Assembly (NCBI GenBank): GCA_015222255.1
Contig: JADFUX010000029.1
Coordinates: 1 to 16,258, forward strand
From: Chloroflexota bacterium
Lineage (GTDB): Bacteria; Chloroflexota; Dehalococcoidia; GIF9; AB-539-J10
Length of the DNA stretch: 16,258 bases
Direction of reading: 5' to 3'
Shown: piece after piece, positions 9,964 to 16,258 of the stretch
Numbering within the stretch: position 1 is the stretch's first letter
How the letters are laid out: every line of letters begins with the position of its first letter
Notes under the pieces: model-generated
Told to the model about the DNA's origin: nothing
Seen by the model: only the letters and a program-made list of their open reading frames with translations
Databases searched by the model: none
Made by a program: the position numbers and the translations under genes

Positions 9964-12900
9964 TCACATCCCTTGCAGTTTCTCCACTCTAACCGCGGAG
10001 ACTTTGAATTCAGGGATTTTAGATATCGGGTCTAGCTTGGGATTAGTGAGTACGTTGGCAGGGCTCTCCGCGAAATGGAAAGTCATGAACACGAGCCCCG
10101 GGGGTGACACCTCCGTTACTTTCGCTTTGGCAACGATTTCACCACGCCGAGAACTCACTCTAACTCTGTCGCCCTGAGCTATGCCAAGTGGGGAAGCATC
10201 CTTGGGGCTAATTTCCACCACGCCTTCAGGCTCCACAATGTTAAGCCCGGCTACTTTGCGAGTCATGGTCCCAGTATGGAAGTGATACAAACCACGCCCC
10301 GTGGTGAGAATCAGAGGATAGTCTGCGTCGGGCGACTCGTCAGGAGGGATGTATTTTAGCGGGATAAATCTGCCCTTCCCCCTTACAAAGGTGTTTACGT
10401 GGAGTATTGGTGTACCTGGATAGTCCTCAATAGGGCAAGGCCACTGGAGTCCGCCCTGCTCCAGACGCTGGTAACTTATGCCACCATAGCTGGGAGTAAG
10501 ATCCCGAATTTCCTCCATTATCTGCCAGGGGTGACTGTAGTCAAAGCCTCCAGCTCCCAACAGCTTGGCTACTTGGCAAATGATCCACCAATCAGGGCGG
10601 GAATCACCAATCGGCTCGATAGCCTTCCTTACTCGCTGCACCCGGCGCTCGGTGTTAGTGAAGGTGCCATCCTTTTCAGCAAAGCTCGCCGCAGGCAAGA
10701 CAACGTGTGCCATCTCTGCTGTCTCAGAGAGAAAGATATCCTGAACCACGAGAAACTCAAGCTTGGATAGCGCCTCTCGGACATGCCGAACATCAGGGTC
10801 GCTCAATGCCGGGTTCTCACCGATGAGGTAGAGTGCCTTTATCTCTTTGCGGGAAGCAGCCTCGATCATCTCAACCAAGGTCAGTCCTGGAGACAAGGGT
10901 AATGAGCACGCCCAACTAATCCCGAACTTCTCTTTAAGGGACGGGAGTAATGAACACCCCCAGGCAGTTTCGAACTTCTCTCTAATAGCTGGATCGGTTA
11001 CTGCCTGGTAGCCAGGAAAAACATTCGGCAGGGCACCCATATCACAAGCACCTTGCACGTTGTTCTGACCTCTGAGCGGGTTAACCCCAGTCGATGGCTT
11101 GCCTACGTTCCCAGTGAGCATTGCCAGGTTGGCAGTAGCTACCACATTGTCGTTGCCGTGGGAACTCTGTGTAATACCCATGGCATAGAGGATGGTGGCT
11201 GGGCTATTGGTGGCAAAGATACGGGCTGATTGAGCTATCTTGTCACGCGGCACTCCTGTGATGGATTCGACAAAATCCAGACCGAAATCGCCCAGTGCCT
11301 GTTCGAAAGCATCAAAGTTCTCACATCTATCCGCGATAAAGGCTGAGTCAAGCAATCCCTCATCTACTATCACTCGCATCATCCCCATAAGCAAGGCTAC
11401 GTCCGTTCCAGGGCTATGCTGCAGCCAGAGGCTTGCAAAGCGGCATAGGTCGATCTCGCGAGGGTTAGCCACGATCAGTTTTGCCCCGTTGTCTACTGCT
11501 CTTTTCACCTCAAGCCCGATGACTGGGTGATTCTCCGTAGTGTTTGTACCAATAGCTAGGATGCAAGCGGCGTCGCCGATCTCGTTGATGGAATTAGTCA
11601 TAGCTCCACTGCCAAAAGTCTGGACAAGGCCAGTCACTGTGGGAGCATGACACAGTCGGGCGCAGTGATCCACATTGTTCGTGCCCAGTACCGCTCGGGC
11701 AAATTTCTGGATGACATAGTTTTCCTCGTTGGTGCACTTGGCTGAGGCGATTACTGCTACTTCGTCTGCAGTGCACCTTCCCAATTTCTTGGCCACCAGC
11801 CCTAGCGCCTCATCCCAAGATGCCTCTTTCAACTCCCCATTTTTTCTTATCAGGGGGGAAGTCAAACGCTGCGGATGATGGACAAAGTCTGCGATACCAA
11901 AACGGCCCTTGACACATGCCTGCCCTTTATTAGCTACGCCATCTGGATCAGGGATGGACCTTATTATCTTCCCATCCTTGACCTCGAGCTTGATTTGACA
12001 GCCAACACCACAATAGGGGCAAATTGTCGTAACTACACGCTCAGGCTTTGCAATCTCACGGGTAGCTAGGTCGTTGAGAGCACCAGTAGGGCAGGAATCA
12101 ACACAAGCACCACAGAACTCGCAGCCAGCCTCGCTAAGAGTCAGCCCATTTAAGGGCTCAATCGCATTACACTGAAGGCAGCGCTGAGCTTCAGCAACCG
12201 CTGTCTCCCAACTCATCCCTTGCTCTACCTCAGAAAGATCCTTAATACGCGTCTGCGGCACAAGGTAAGAAATGGCAGCTAATCTTCCTCCTGTAGGTAC
12301 GTCTTCTAACCAAGTCATAGCCTCCTCAGCAGGAACAAGTTGCTCTTGAATATCTCCTTTGCCACCAAGGTAACGGTCAATAGACTGAGCCGCTTTCCTT
12401 CCTGCTGCGATAGCATTGATGACCAAAGCTGGCCCGGTGCTGCAATCGCCCCCGGCAAAGACGCCCTCCCGACTCGTGCTCAGGTCCTCATTGACCTTGA
12501 GTATGTTCCCCCGTTCCATTTCAAGCTGAAAACCTGGAGGGACCTCTGGTCGTTCGCCGATAGCAGCAATCAAACTATCAAGCCCGGCCACAAACTCACT
12601 TCCCTTAACAGGGACAGGGCGGCGTCTGCCACTGGCATCAGGCTCTCCTAATTCCATGCGGATTAACTCCAACCTCAAGGCGCCATTTTCTCTGTAGATT
12701 CTTGAAGGGGCAACCAAAAACACGATCTCAATTCCTTCCTCCAACGCATGTTCCACCTCCATTGGCTCAGCAGGCATTTCTTTTTGTGTGCGACGGTAAA
12801 AAACAAGCACCTTCTTTGCCCCAAGCCGCAAGGCAACACGAGCAGAATCTATAGCAACGTTTCCCCCACCAATAACTCCCACCTCATTTCCTATCTCTAC

Positions 12901-14070
12901 CTTCTCTCCTAGGTTGAACCGGCGGAGGAATTCTACACACCCGATTACCCCAGGCAACTCTTCTCCCTCAACTCCCAGCTTCATTTCTTCATGAGCACCG
13001 ATTCCAACGAAGACCGCCTGGTATCCTTGCTCAAAAAGGGAATCCAAGCTCCCGACTCTACTATTTGGTCTGATTTCTACACCTGCCATCTCAATATCTC
13101 GAATCTCATCGCGGAGTATCTCACGAGGGAGACGATATTCAGGAATTCCCACTCTCATCATTCCACCTGGTATTGGGAGAGCTTCAAATACAGTTGCTCT
13201 GTGTCCCAGTTTAGCCAGATAGTAGGCACAAGTGAGTCCTGCTGGTCCTGCTCCCACTACTGCTACGCTTTTGCCAGTCGCAGGAACAGATTTTGTTTGC
13301 TTTTTCCAGCTATCATCACCATTATCAGCGGGAAAGCGCTTAAGCATTCTTATGTGCACTGCTTTATCTATATCTTGGCCACGCTGGCATTTATCCTCAC
13401 AGGGAGCAGCGCAAACCCGTCCTAATACGCCAGGAAAAGGAACCTTCTCCCTTATCACTGCTAAGGCAGCGCTCGGTCTTCCCCGGGCGATAAGACGAAT
13501 ATAGCGAGGAATGTCTATGCCCGCAGGGCAAGCTTTCTGACAAGGAAAGGCAGTCTCAATTACCCCAATCCCCCTTACCTCATCACAGACTCGCAGACAA
13601 CGGTTACATAAAATGCAAAGGCTAGAATTGCGGGCAAAGAAGGGATTATCTTCCAAAAGAGGTAATGATCTAGAAACATGAATAGGCATTTCTTTCAGAC
13701 CGATATAGTCGATGACTTTCCTAAGTTCGCAGTCTCTTTTTTCAAAGCAGGTGTCAGTGGGCTGTCTAGCCAGAATGGCAGTCAGGGTTTTCTGTCTTAG
13801 CTCGCGTATGCTCGGTGTCTCCCTCTTAACTACCATTCCTTCAGCGACAGCAGTAATACAAGAAAGGACAATACTGCCGTTTGCCTCTACTACGCAAAGC
13901 TGACAAGCCTCATCAGGCATTACTTCAGGCAGCGGTTTTAGACCGCGATAGTAGCAAAGACTTGGAATGTACATTCCTGCGCTCTTGGCAGCTTCCAGTA
14001 TTGTCTGCCCACGCTTGGCTTCTATACCCTCACCATCAATGGTTAATGTAATTATGCCTTCTCCATCCAT
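9964..14070 (-). CDS. Formate dehydrogenase with an inserted GltD-type FAD/NADPH module (single-chain fusion)
   Basis: This 1368-residue protein is predicted to couple formate/CO2 to NADP(H) in the cytoplasm. Order: [2Fe-2S] ferredoxin (C39, C56, C59, C71); a degenerate His-Cys region with only C108 and C114; first ferredoxin cluster (C152, C155, C158, C162); a GltD/DPD-type module (about 177-634) with C177, C181, C220, C224, C228, FAD motif VGAGPAG (272-278), NADPH motif IGGGNVAID plus YRR, AGGDCSTGPA and CLQC; second ferredoxin cluster (C650, C653, C656, C660); MopB [4Fe-4S] (C684, C687, C691, C719); catalytic C807-H808 in HCARLCHAPT and R1000 in PLRGQNN; dinucleotide-binding domain. Formate dehydrogenase alpha subunits are usually 700-990 residues; the excess is the insert. 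A 16-residue tandem repeat lies at 1031-1062. The frame is continuous, so it is not a frameshift artefact. It lacks the C-terminal module of FdhA1. The ATG has AAGGAG six bases upstream. It stands apart from both neighbours by 126 and 542 bases. Confidence 0.9.
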   Translation of the reverse strand: MDGEGIITLTIDGEGIEAKRGQTILEAAKSAGMYIPSLCYYRGLKPLPEVMPDEACQLCVVEANGSIVLSCITAVAEGMVVKRETPSIRELRQKTLTAILARQPTDTCFEKRDCELRKVIDYIGLKEMPIHVSRSLPLLEDNPFFARNSSLCILCNRCLRVCDEVRGIGVIETAFPCQKACPAGIDIPRYIRLIARGRPSAALAVIREKVPFPGVLGRVCAAPCEDKCQRGQDIDKAVHIRMLKRFPADNGDDSWKKQTKSVPATGKSVAVVGAGPAGLTCAYYLAKLGHRATVFEALPIPGGMMRVGIPEYRLPREILRDEIRDIEMAGVEIRPNSRVGSLDSLFEQGYQAVFVGIGAHEEMKLGVEGEELPGVIGCVEFLRRFNLGEKVEIGNEVGVIGGGNVAIDSARVALRLGAKKVLVFYRRTQKEMPAEPMEVEHALEEGIEIVFLVAPSRIYRENGALRLELIRMELGEPDASGRRRPVPVKGSEFVAGLDSLIAAIGERPEVPPGFQLEMERGNILKVNEDLSTSREGVFAGGDCSTGPALVINAIAAGRKAAQSIDRYLGGKGDIQEQLVPAEEAMTWLEDVPTGGRLAAISYLVPQTRIKDLSEVEQGMSWETAVAEAQRCLQCNAIEPLNGLTLSEAGCEFCGACVDSCPTGALNDLATREIAKPERVVTTICPYCGVGCQIKLEVKDGKIIRSIPDPDGVANKGQACVKGRFGIADFVHHPQRLTSPLIRKNGELKEASWDEALGLVAKKLGRCTADEVAVIASAKCTNEENYVIQKFARAVLGTNNVDHCARLCHAPTVTGLVQTFGSGAMTNSINEIGDAACILAIGTNTTENHPVIGLEVKRAVDNGAKLIVANPREIDLCRFASLWLQHSPGTDVALLMGMMRVIVDEGLLDSAFIADRCENFDAFEQALGDFGLDFVESITGVPRDKIAQSARIFATNSPATILYAMGITQSSHGNDNVVATANLAMLTGNVGKPSTGVNPLRGQNNVQGACDMGALPNVFPGYQAVTDPAIREKFETAWGCSLLPSLKEKFGISWACSLPLSPGLTLVEMIEAASRKEIKALYLIGENPALSDPDVRHVREALSKLEFLVVQDIFLSETAEMAHVVLPAASFAEKDGTFTNTERRVQRVRKAIEPIGDSRPDWWIICQVAKLLGAGGFDYSHPWQIMEEIRDLTPSYGGISYQRLEQGGLQWPCPIEDYPGTPILHVNTFVRGKGRFIPLKYIPPDESPDADYPLILTTGRGLYHFHTGTMTRKVAGLNIVEPEGVVEISPKDASPLGIAQGDRVRVSSRRGEIVAKAKVTEVSPPGLVFMTFHFAESPANVLTNPKLDPISKIPEFKVSAVRVEKLQGM
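10885..10980 (-). repeat. 48-bp in-frame tandem duplication in the fusion formate dehydrogenase
   Basis: Residues 1031-1046 (EKFETAWGCSLLPSLK) are followed by a diverged copy at 1047-1062 (EKFGISWACSLPLSPG). The DNA shows the same 48-base period, for instance TAATGA at 10900 and again at 10948, and GAACTTCTCT near both ends. FdhA1 has a single copy here (KFETAWGCELSDRPG). The copies have diverged, so the duplication is old or has been tolerated for some time. Confidence 0.85.
12169..13542 (-). other. GltD-type module inserted in the fusion protein
   Basis: This stretch encodes about residues 177-634, the glutamate-synthase-small-subunit/dihydropyrimidine-dehydrogenase-like module. It starts at CQKACPAGIDIPRY straight after the first ferredoxin cluster and ends at CLQC shortly before the second cluster. 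It is a close paralogue of the module fused to the NuoF-like protein: for example PRYIRLIARG against PRYLRFIAQG, and ASGRRRPVP in both. Confidence 0.9.
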
Positions 14071-14196
14071 CGCTTACTCCTTCCTTGAAAAGTATCCAGC
14101 TACTTGATGTCATCTTGACCCTGAGTGAAGTGAAGAGGAAGAGTCTAAATCTTTAAGTAGCTACCTCCAAACCCCGGGAAGATAATCCATTGCATC
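14071..14196. other. Spacer between the DUF3786 gene and the fusion formate dehydrogenase
   Basis: These 126 bases hold no gene. They contain the ribosome binding site AAGGAG of the downstream gene and a 65-bp element bounded by short inverted repeats (listed separately). I see no stem followed by a T-run, so read-through from the metF operon into the formate dehydrogenase gene remains possible. Confidence 0.5.
14098..14162. repeat. 65-bp intergenic element with 8-bp terminal inverted repeats
   Basis: AGCTACTT (14098-14105) and AAGTAGCT (14155-14162) are perfect reverse complements. Between them lies GTCATCTTGACCCTGAGTGA and the following AGTGAAGAGGAAGAGTCT. From general knowledge, this resembles the dispersed GTCATTCTGAGCGAAGCGAAGAATCT-type intergenic repeat seen in many Chloroflexota, Firmicutes and Bacteroidota genomes. 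Only one copy is present here, so the repeat nature cannot be shown from this window alone. Confidence 0.45.
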
Positions 14197-14856
14197 CTAA
14201 TGCTCTCCCTTTATAAGGGACGGAATGGTTTTGACTAGCTTCCGAGCAATAGTTGCGCAGATATCCCTTATGTCCTCAGCAGGGAGGTAATCACAGATGT
14301 TGCTATCAAACATTATGCTCCCTCTGGGAGCGAACTCTTCATCACCTCGCCACAGAGCTATAGTTATAGGAATCTTGCTTAAAGCATTGACCGTTACCCC
14401 TGTGTCGCCATAATTTGCTTCATGGCCTCCCAGTTTTGCCGCGGCATCTATTAGCAGCCTCGGCTCCTTACTGAAATGGTCCAAGAGAGGCCTTATAGCC
14501 AGTTGCTCAAAGACCGGAAAGTAGCTATCACAGCCTGGCAATTGCTTGAACGTAATCAACTTACCAGTCATAGGAGTGCCTTTGGCCAAAGTCAAATAGT
14601 GAAGTATGATTATCTTGTCCTTTAGCGGAACCTCGTCCCCGCTATCCTCTAGTGACACTTCAACTTCGGGGGGAGAAATCACATATGAGCGGTTCAAGTA
14701 TTCAACAATTACCTTGCTGGAATCTATGTACTGTGCGCCGCTTCTGAGGCATTGCTGTTGTATATCCATCCTGGCCAGTTGCTCACAGGCGAGCCTATAG
14801 GCAAGTTCATAAGCTTGGTCTCGAATGTTAGGCAATGGTGAATGGTGGCTTTCCAT
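14197..14856 (-). CDS. DUF3786 domain protein
   Basis: This 219-residue soluble protein matches the DUF3786 family as I remember it. It has an N-terminal helical part (YELAYRLACEQLARMD), a central HYLTLAKGTPMTGKLITFKQ and LPGCDSYFPVFEQLAIRPLL, and a C-terminal WRGDEEFAPRGSIMFDSNI. The family has no assigned reaction; it is common in anaerobes with the Wood-Ljungdahl pathway, often near corrinoid or folate one-carbon genes. The start codon follows the metF stop directly (TAA|ATG) with no strong Shine-Dalgarno, so it is probably translated by reinitiation after metF. This ties it to methylene-tetrahydrofolate reduction as an accessory or maturation protein, which is inference from position. No cluster-binding cysteine motif is visible: there are only four scattered cysteines. 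Confidence 0.8.
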   Translation of the reverse strand: MESHHSPLPNIRDQAYELAYRLACEQLARMDIQQQCLRSGAQYIDSSKVIVEYLNRSYVISPPEVEVSLEDSGDEVPLKDKIIILHYLTLAKGTPMTGKLITFKQLPGCDSYFPVFEQLAIRPLLDHFSKEPRLLIDAAAKLGGHEANYGDTGVTVNALSKIPITIALWRGDEEFAPRGSIMFDSNICDYLPAEDIRDICATIARKLVKTIPSLIKGEH

Positions 14857-15783
14857 TTATGCGAATCTAGGCCGTGGTAGAAGGCCTGCTGCCTCTACTA
14901 TCTCGGGTACTACCTCCTCCCACTCGATAGCCATAAGATGAATCCCTGCCACACCTTCAATCTGGCTCACCTGGTTAATAATATCTACACAAAGCTTAAT
15001 CCCCTCCTTGGGCACCTGCTCCTTGGGCACACCGCGAAGACGCTCAATTATCTCATCAGGGACGTCCATCCCCGGAACCCTGGTTTTCATATACCTTGCG
15101 GCACCCACCGACTTCACAGGAGCAACTCCAGCAAGGATTTTTACCTTTTCATGTAGTCCCTTATCACGGGCGCGCTTCATCCACTCAGCAAACTTATCCA
15201 CATTGTAGACAATCTGAGTTTGGATGAAGTCCGCCCCCGCTGCCACCTTCTTGGCAAGACGAATCACCCTGAACTCGAAGGGGTCGGCGAAGGGATTCGC
15301 CGCTGCTCCTATGAAAAGGTGAGGTTCAAGCGCCATCTCATCGCCGCACTGAAATCTCTTTTCGTCTCGCATGTCCTTCACCACCTGAATCAGTTGAATT
15401 GAGTCCAGATCGAAAACGCTCTTAGCCTGGGGATGATTGCCGAATTTCTGGTGGTCGCCTGTCAAGCATAAGATGTTGCTTATCCCTAATGCTGCTGCGC
15501 CCAACACATCCATTTGAAGGGCGATGCGATTCCGGTCCCGACAGGTCATCTGAATGATGGGATCTAACCCCTCTTCTTTCCCTACGAGGCAAGCAGCCCA
15601 GCTTGCCATGCGCACCACAGCCGTTTGTCCATCAGTAACGTTAAAGGCATCAACACTGCCTTTAAGCAGCCTCGCCTTTCTCCTTATTACCTCTGGGTCG
15701 GCACTTTGTGGGGGGCCTATTTCACTGGTGACGGCGAATTGTCCTGCTTCAAGCACTCTTTCCAGATTGCTCTTTGTCTTCAT
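14857..15783 (-). CDS. metF: Methylenetetrahydrofolate reductase MetF
   Basis: MetF reduces 5,10-methylene-tetrahydrofolate to 5-methyl-tetrahydrofolate with an FAD in a TIM barrel. At 308 residues it has the normal bacterial length. Visible signatures: the catalytic Glu in VTSEIGPPQS (E21), the DGQTA region, TCRDRNR (80-86) after the FAD-binding strand, LTGDH (D110), and the long helix DSIQLIQVVKDM. The IQTQIVYN strand is also typical. The ATG at 15783 overlaps the stop of the upstream gene by ATGA, with an AGGGAAG just before it, and the stop abuts the DUF3786 gene. Beside two formate dehydrogenases, a role in the methyl branch of the Wood-Ljungdahl pathway is likely, although methionine synthesis is also possible. 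The zinc partner MetV found in some acetogens is not in the window; it could lie upstream of the right edge. Confidence 0.93.
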   Translation of the reverse strand: MKTKSNLERVLEAGQFAVTSEIGPPQSADPEVIRRKARLLKGSVDAFNVTDGQTAVVRMASWAACLVGKEEGLDPIIQMTCRDRNRIALQMDVLGAAALGISNILCLTGDHQKFGNHPQAKSVFDLDSIQLIQVVKDMRDEKRFQCGDEMALEPHLFIGAAANPFADPFEFRVIRLAKKVAAGADFIQTQIVYNVDKFAEWMKRARDKGLHEKVKILAGVAPVKSVGAARYMKTRVPGMDVPDEIIERLRGVPKEQVPKEGIKLCVDIINQVSQIEGVAGIHLMAIEWEEVVPEIVEAAGLLPRPRFA

Positions 15784-16258
15784 GCTTCCCTACCTGCAGA
15801 CATTTTCTGGATCTGATATCTCAGCGCTATCATGGTGGCAGCAAGTCTTGAGCTTATAACTTTGCTCAGGTTTTGCATGACCTCGTAGCCTATGTGCCTA
15901 TTCTTAGCCAAGAGGTCCATGAATTCTTTGCCGTTTATGGTGATGACGTCGCTCTTTCGCCGACATCTCGCCGATGCCGTCAACATGTGTGGTGGTACCA
16001 GAGCTGACCAGGCGAATGTTTCACCCTCCCTTACTGCGTAGACGCTTGCCCTTGCTTCCAAGTCGTAGATGACAACTTCAACTTGTATGTCAACCTCACC
16101 GTCTTTGAGAAGATATATATCTTCTGCTGAGCCACCCGCCGTAAAAATAATAGAACCCTCTTCGTAACTCCGCTCGCGGCAAAGTTTGGCTACCTCCGCT
16201 AGCTCACCTTCATCCAGACCTTTAAACAACTGAAAATCCTTCAACATCTGGGCCGATA
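15780..16258 (-). CDS. Cyclic-nucleotide-binding-like domain protein without DNA-binding domain (start at or beyond window edge)
   Basis: This is one CRP-like beta-barrel domain of about 155 residues with a C-terminal helix. Visible: MLKDFQLFKGLDEGEL, the barrel strand EEGSIIFTAGGSAEDIYLLKDGEV and the cassette-like REGETFAWSALVPPH. No helix-turn-helix follows, so it should not bind DNA by itself. The Arg that normally contacts the cyclic-nucleotide phosphate is replaced by Leu (about L89), so cAMP binding is doubtful. The ATG at 16247 gives the usual family N-terminus, but the frame stays open to the window end (three more codons) and no ribosome binding site fits in the remaining 11 bases, so the true start may lie outside. 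Its stop overlaps the metF start (ATGA), implying translational coupling. A sensor or protein-protein regulatory module for folate/one-carbon enzymes is a possibility only. Confidence 0.75.
   Translation of the reverse strand, partial: SAQMLKDFQLFKGLDEGELAEVAKLCRERSYEEGSIIFTAGGSAEDIYLLKDGEVDIQVEVVIYDLEARASVYAVREGETFAWSALVPPHMLTASARCRRKSDVITINGKEFMDLLAKNRHIGYEVMQNLSKVISSRLAATMIALRYQIQKMSAGREA

Noticed and set aside
10885..10980. Frameshift or assembly break in the fusion gene near the tandem repeat
   Set aside because: The reading frame is continuous and conserved motifs are in the right order on both sides; the repeat is a multiple of three bases and diverged.
11636..11665. Possible selenocysteine (UGA) codon at the active site of the fusion formate dehydrogenase
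   Set aside because: The minus strand reads CTG TGT CAT at Leu-Cys-His, so the residue is an ordinary cysteine. FdhA1 likewise encodes Cys with no in-frame stop.
14208..14222. TCCCTT/AAGGGA hairpin at the end of the DUF3786 gene as a terminator
   Set aside because: The stem lies inside the coding sequence with a 3-base loop and is not followed by a T-run on the minus strand.

Overview
The window looks like chromosomal DNA of a strictly anaerobic, autotrophy-capable bacterium. Every convincing gene lies on the minus strand. Two cytoplasmic molybdopterin formate dehydrogenases sit beside a methylenetetrahydrofolate reductase and a DUF3786 protein, so the theme is the methyl branch of the Wood-Ljungdahl pathway (CO2 to formate to methyl-tetrahydrofolate). 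DUF3786 next to MetF, moderate GC and a short intergenic repeat of the 'CTGAG.GAAG.GAAG' type would fit an anaerobic Chloroflexota (Dehalococcoidia-like) or an acetogenic Firmicutes-like lineage. This placement is an inference without a phylogenetic test.

Layout in transcription order, from the right edge leftwards. (1) 16247-14197 holds a stand-alone cyclic-nucleotide-binding-like domain protein, metF and a DUF3786 gene, joined by an ATGA overlap and a TAA|ATG junction, so they are one operon. (2) 14196-14071 is a spacer carrying a 65-bp element bounded by 8-bp inverted repeats. (3) 14070-9964 encodes one 1368-residue protein. It combines NuoG-type N-terminal Fe-S domains, a complete GltD-type FAD/NADPH oxidoreductase module inserted between the two halves of a ferredoxin domain, and a Cys-type formate dehydrogenase catalytic domain. 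(4) 9963-9422 is a 542-bp gap with a structured leader next to the following gene and two tiny plus-strand ORFs of doubtful reality. (5) 9421-2474 is a second operon: a 94-residue small protein, a NuoE-like subunit, a NuoF-like subunit fused to another GltD-type module, and a second formate dehydrogenase alpha subunit. The C-terminal tail of that alpha subunit is a paralogue of the 94-residue protein. (6) 2150-147 is ligA, the NAD-dependent DNA ligase, after a gap of about 320 bp. The last 146 bases hold nothing I can call.

How the parts could work together: the second operon looks like a soluble three-subunit formate dehydrogenase with an FMN/NAD(H) site (NuoF part) and an FAD/NADP(H) site (GltD part). 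It could link formate/CO2 to both nicotinamide pools and possibly bifurcate electrons. The 1368-residue protein looks like a one-polypeptide formate:NADP(H) enzyme. Formate made by either could feed the tetrahydrofolate pathway that ends at MetF. Neither alpha subunit has a twin-arginine signal or a membrane partner, so both should be cytoplasmic. Both use cysteine instead of selenocysteine as the metal ligand.

The most unusual items are the GltD module inserted inside a ferredoxin domain, the 70-residue module present both alone and as an alpha-subunit tail in one operon, and the structured, possibly Shine-Dalgarno-masking leader of that operon.
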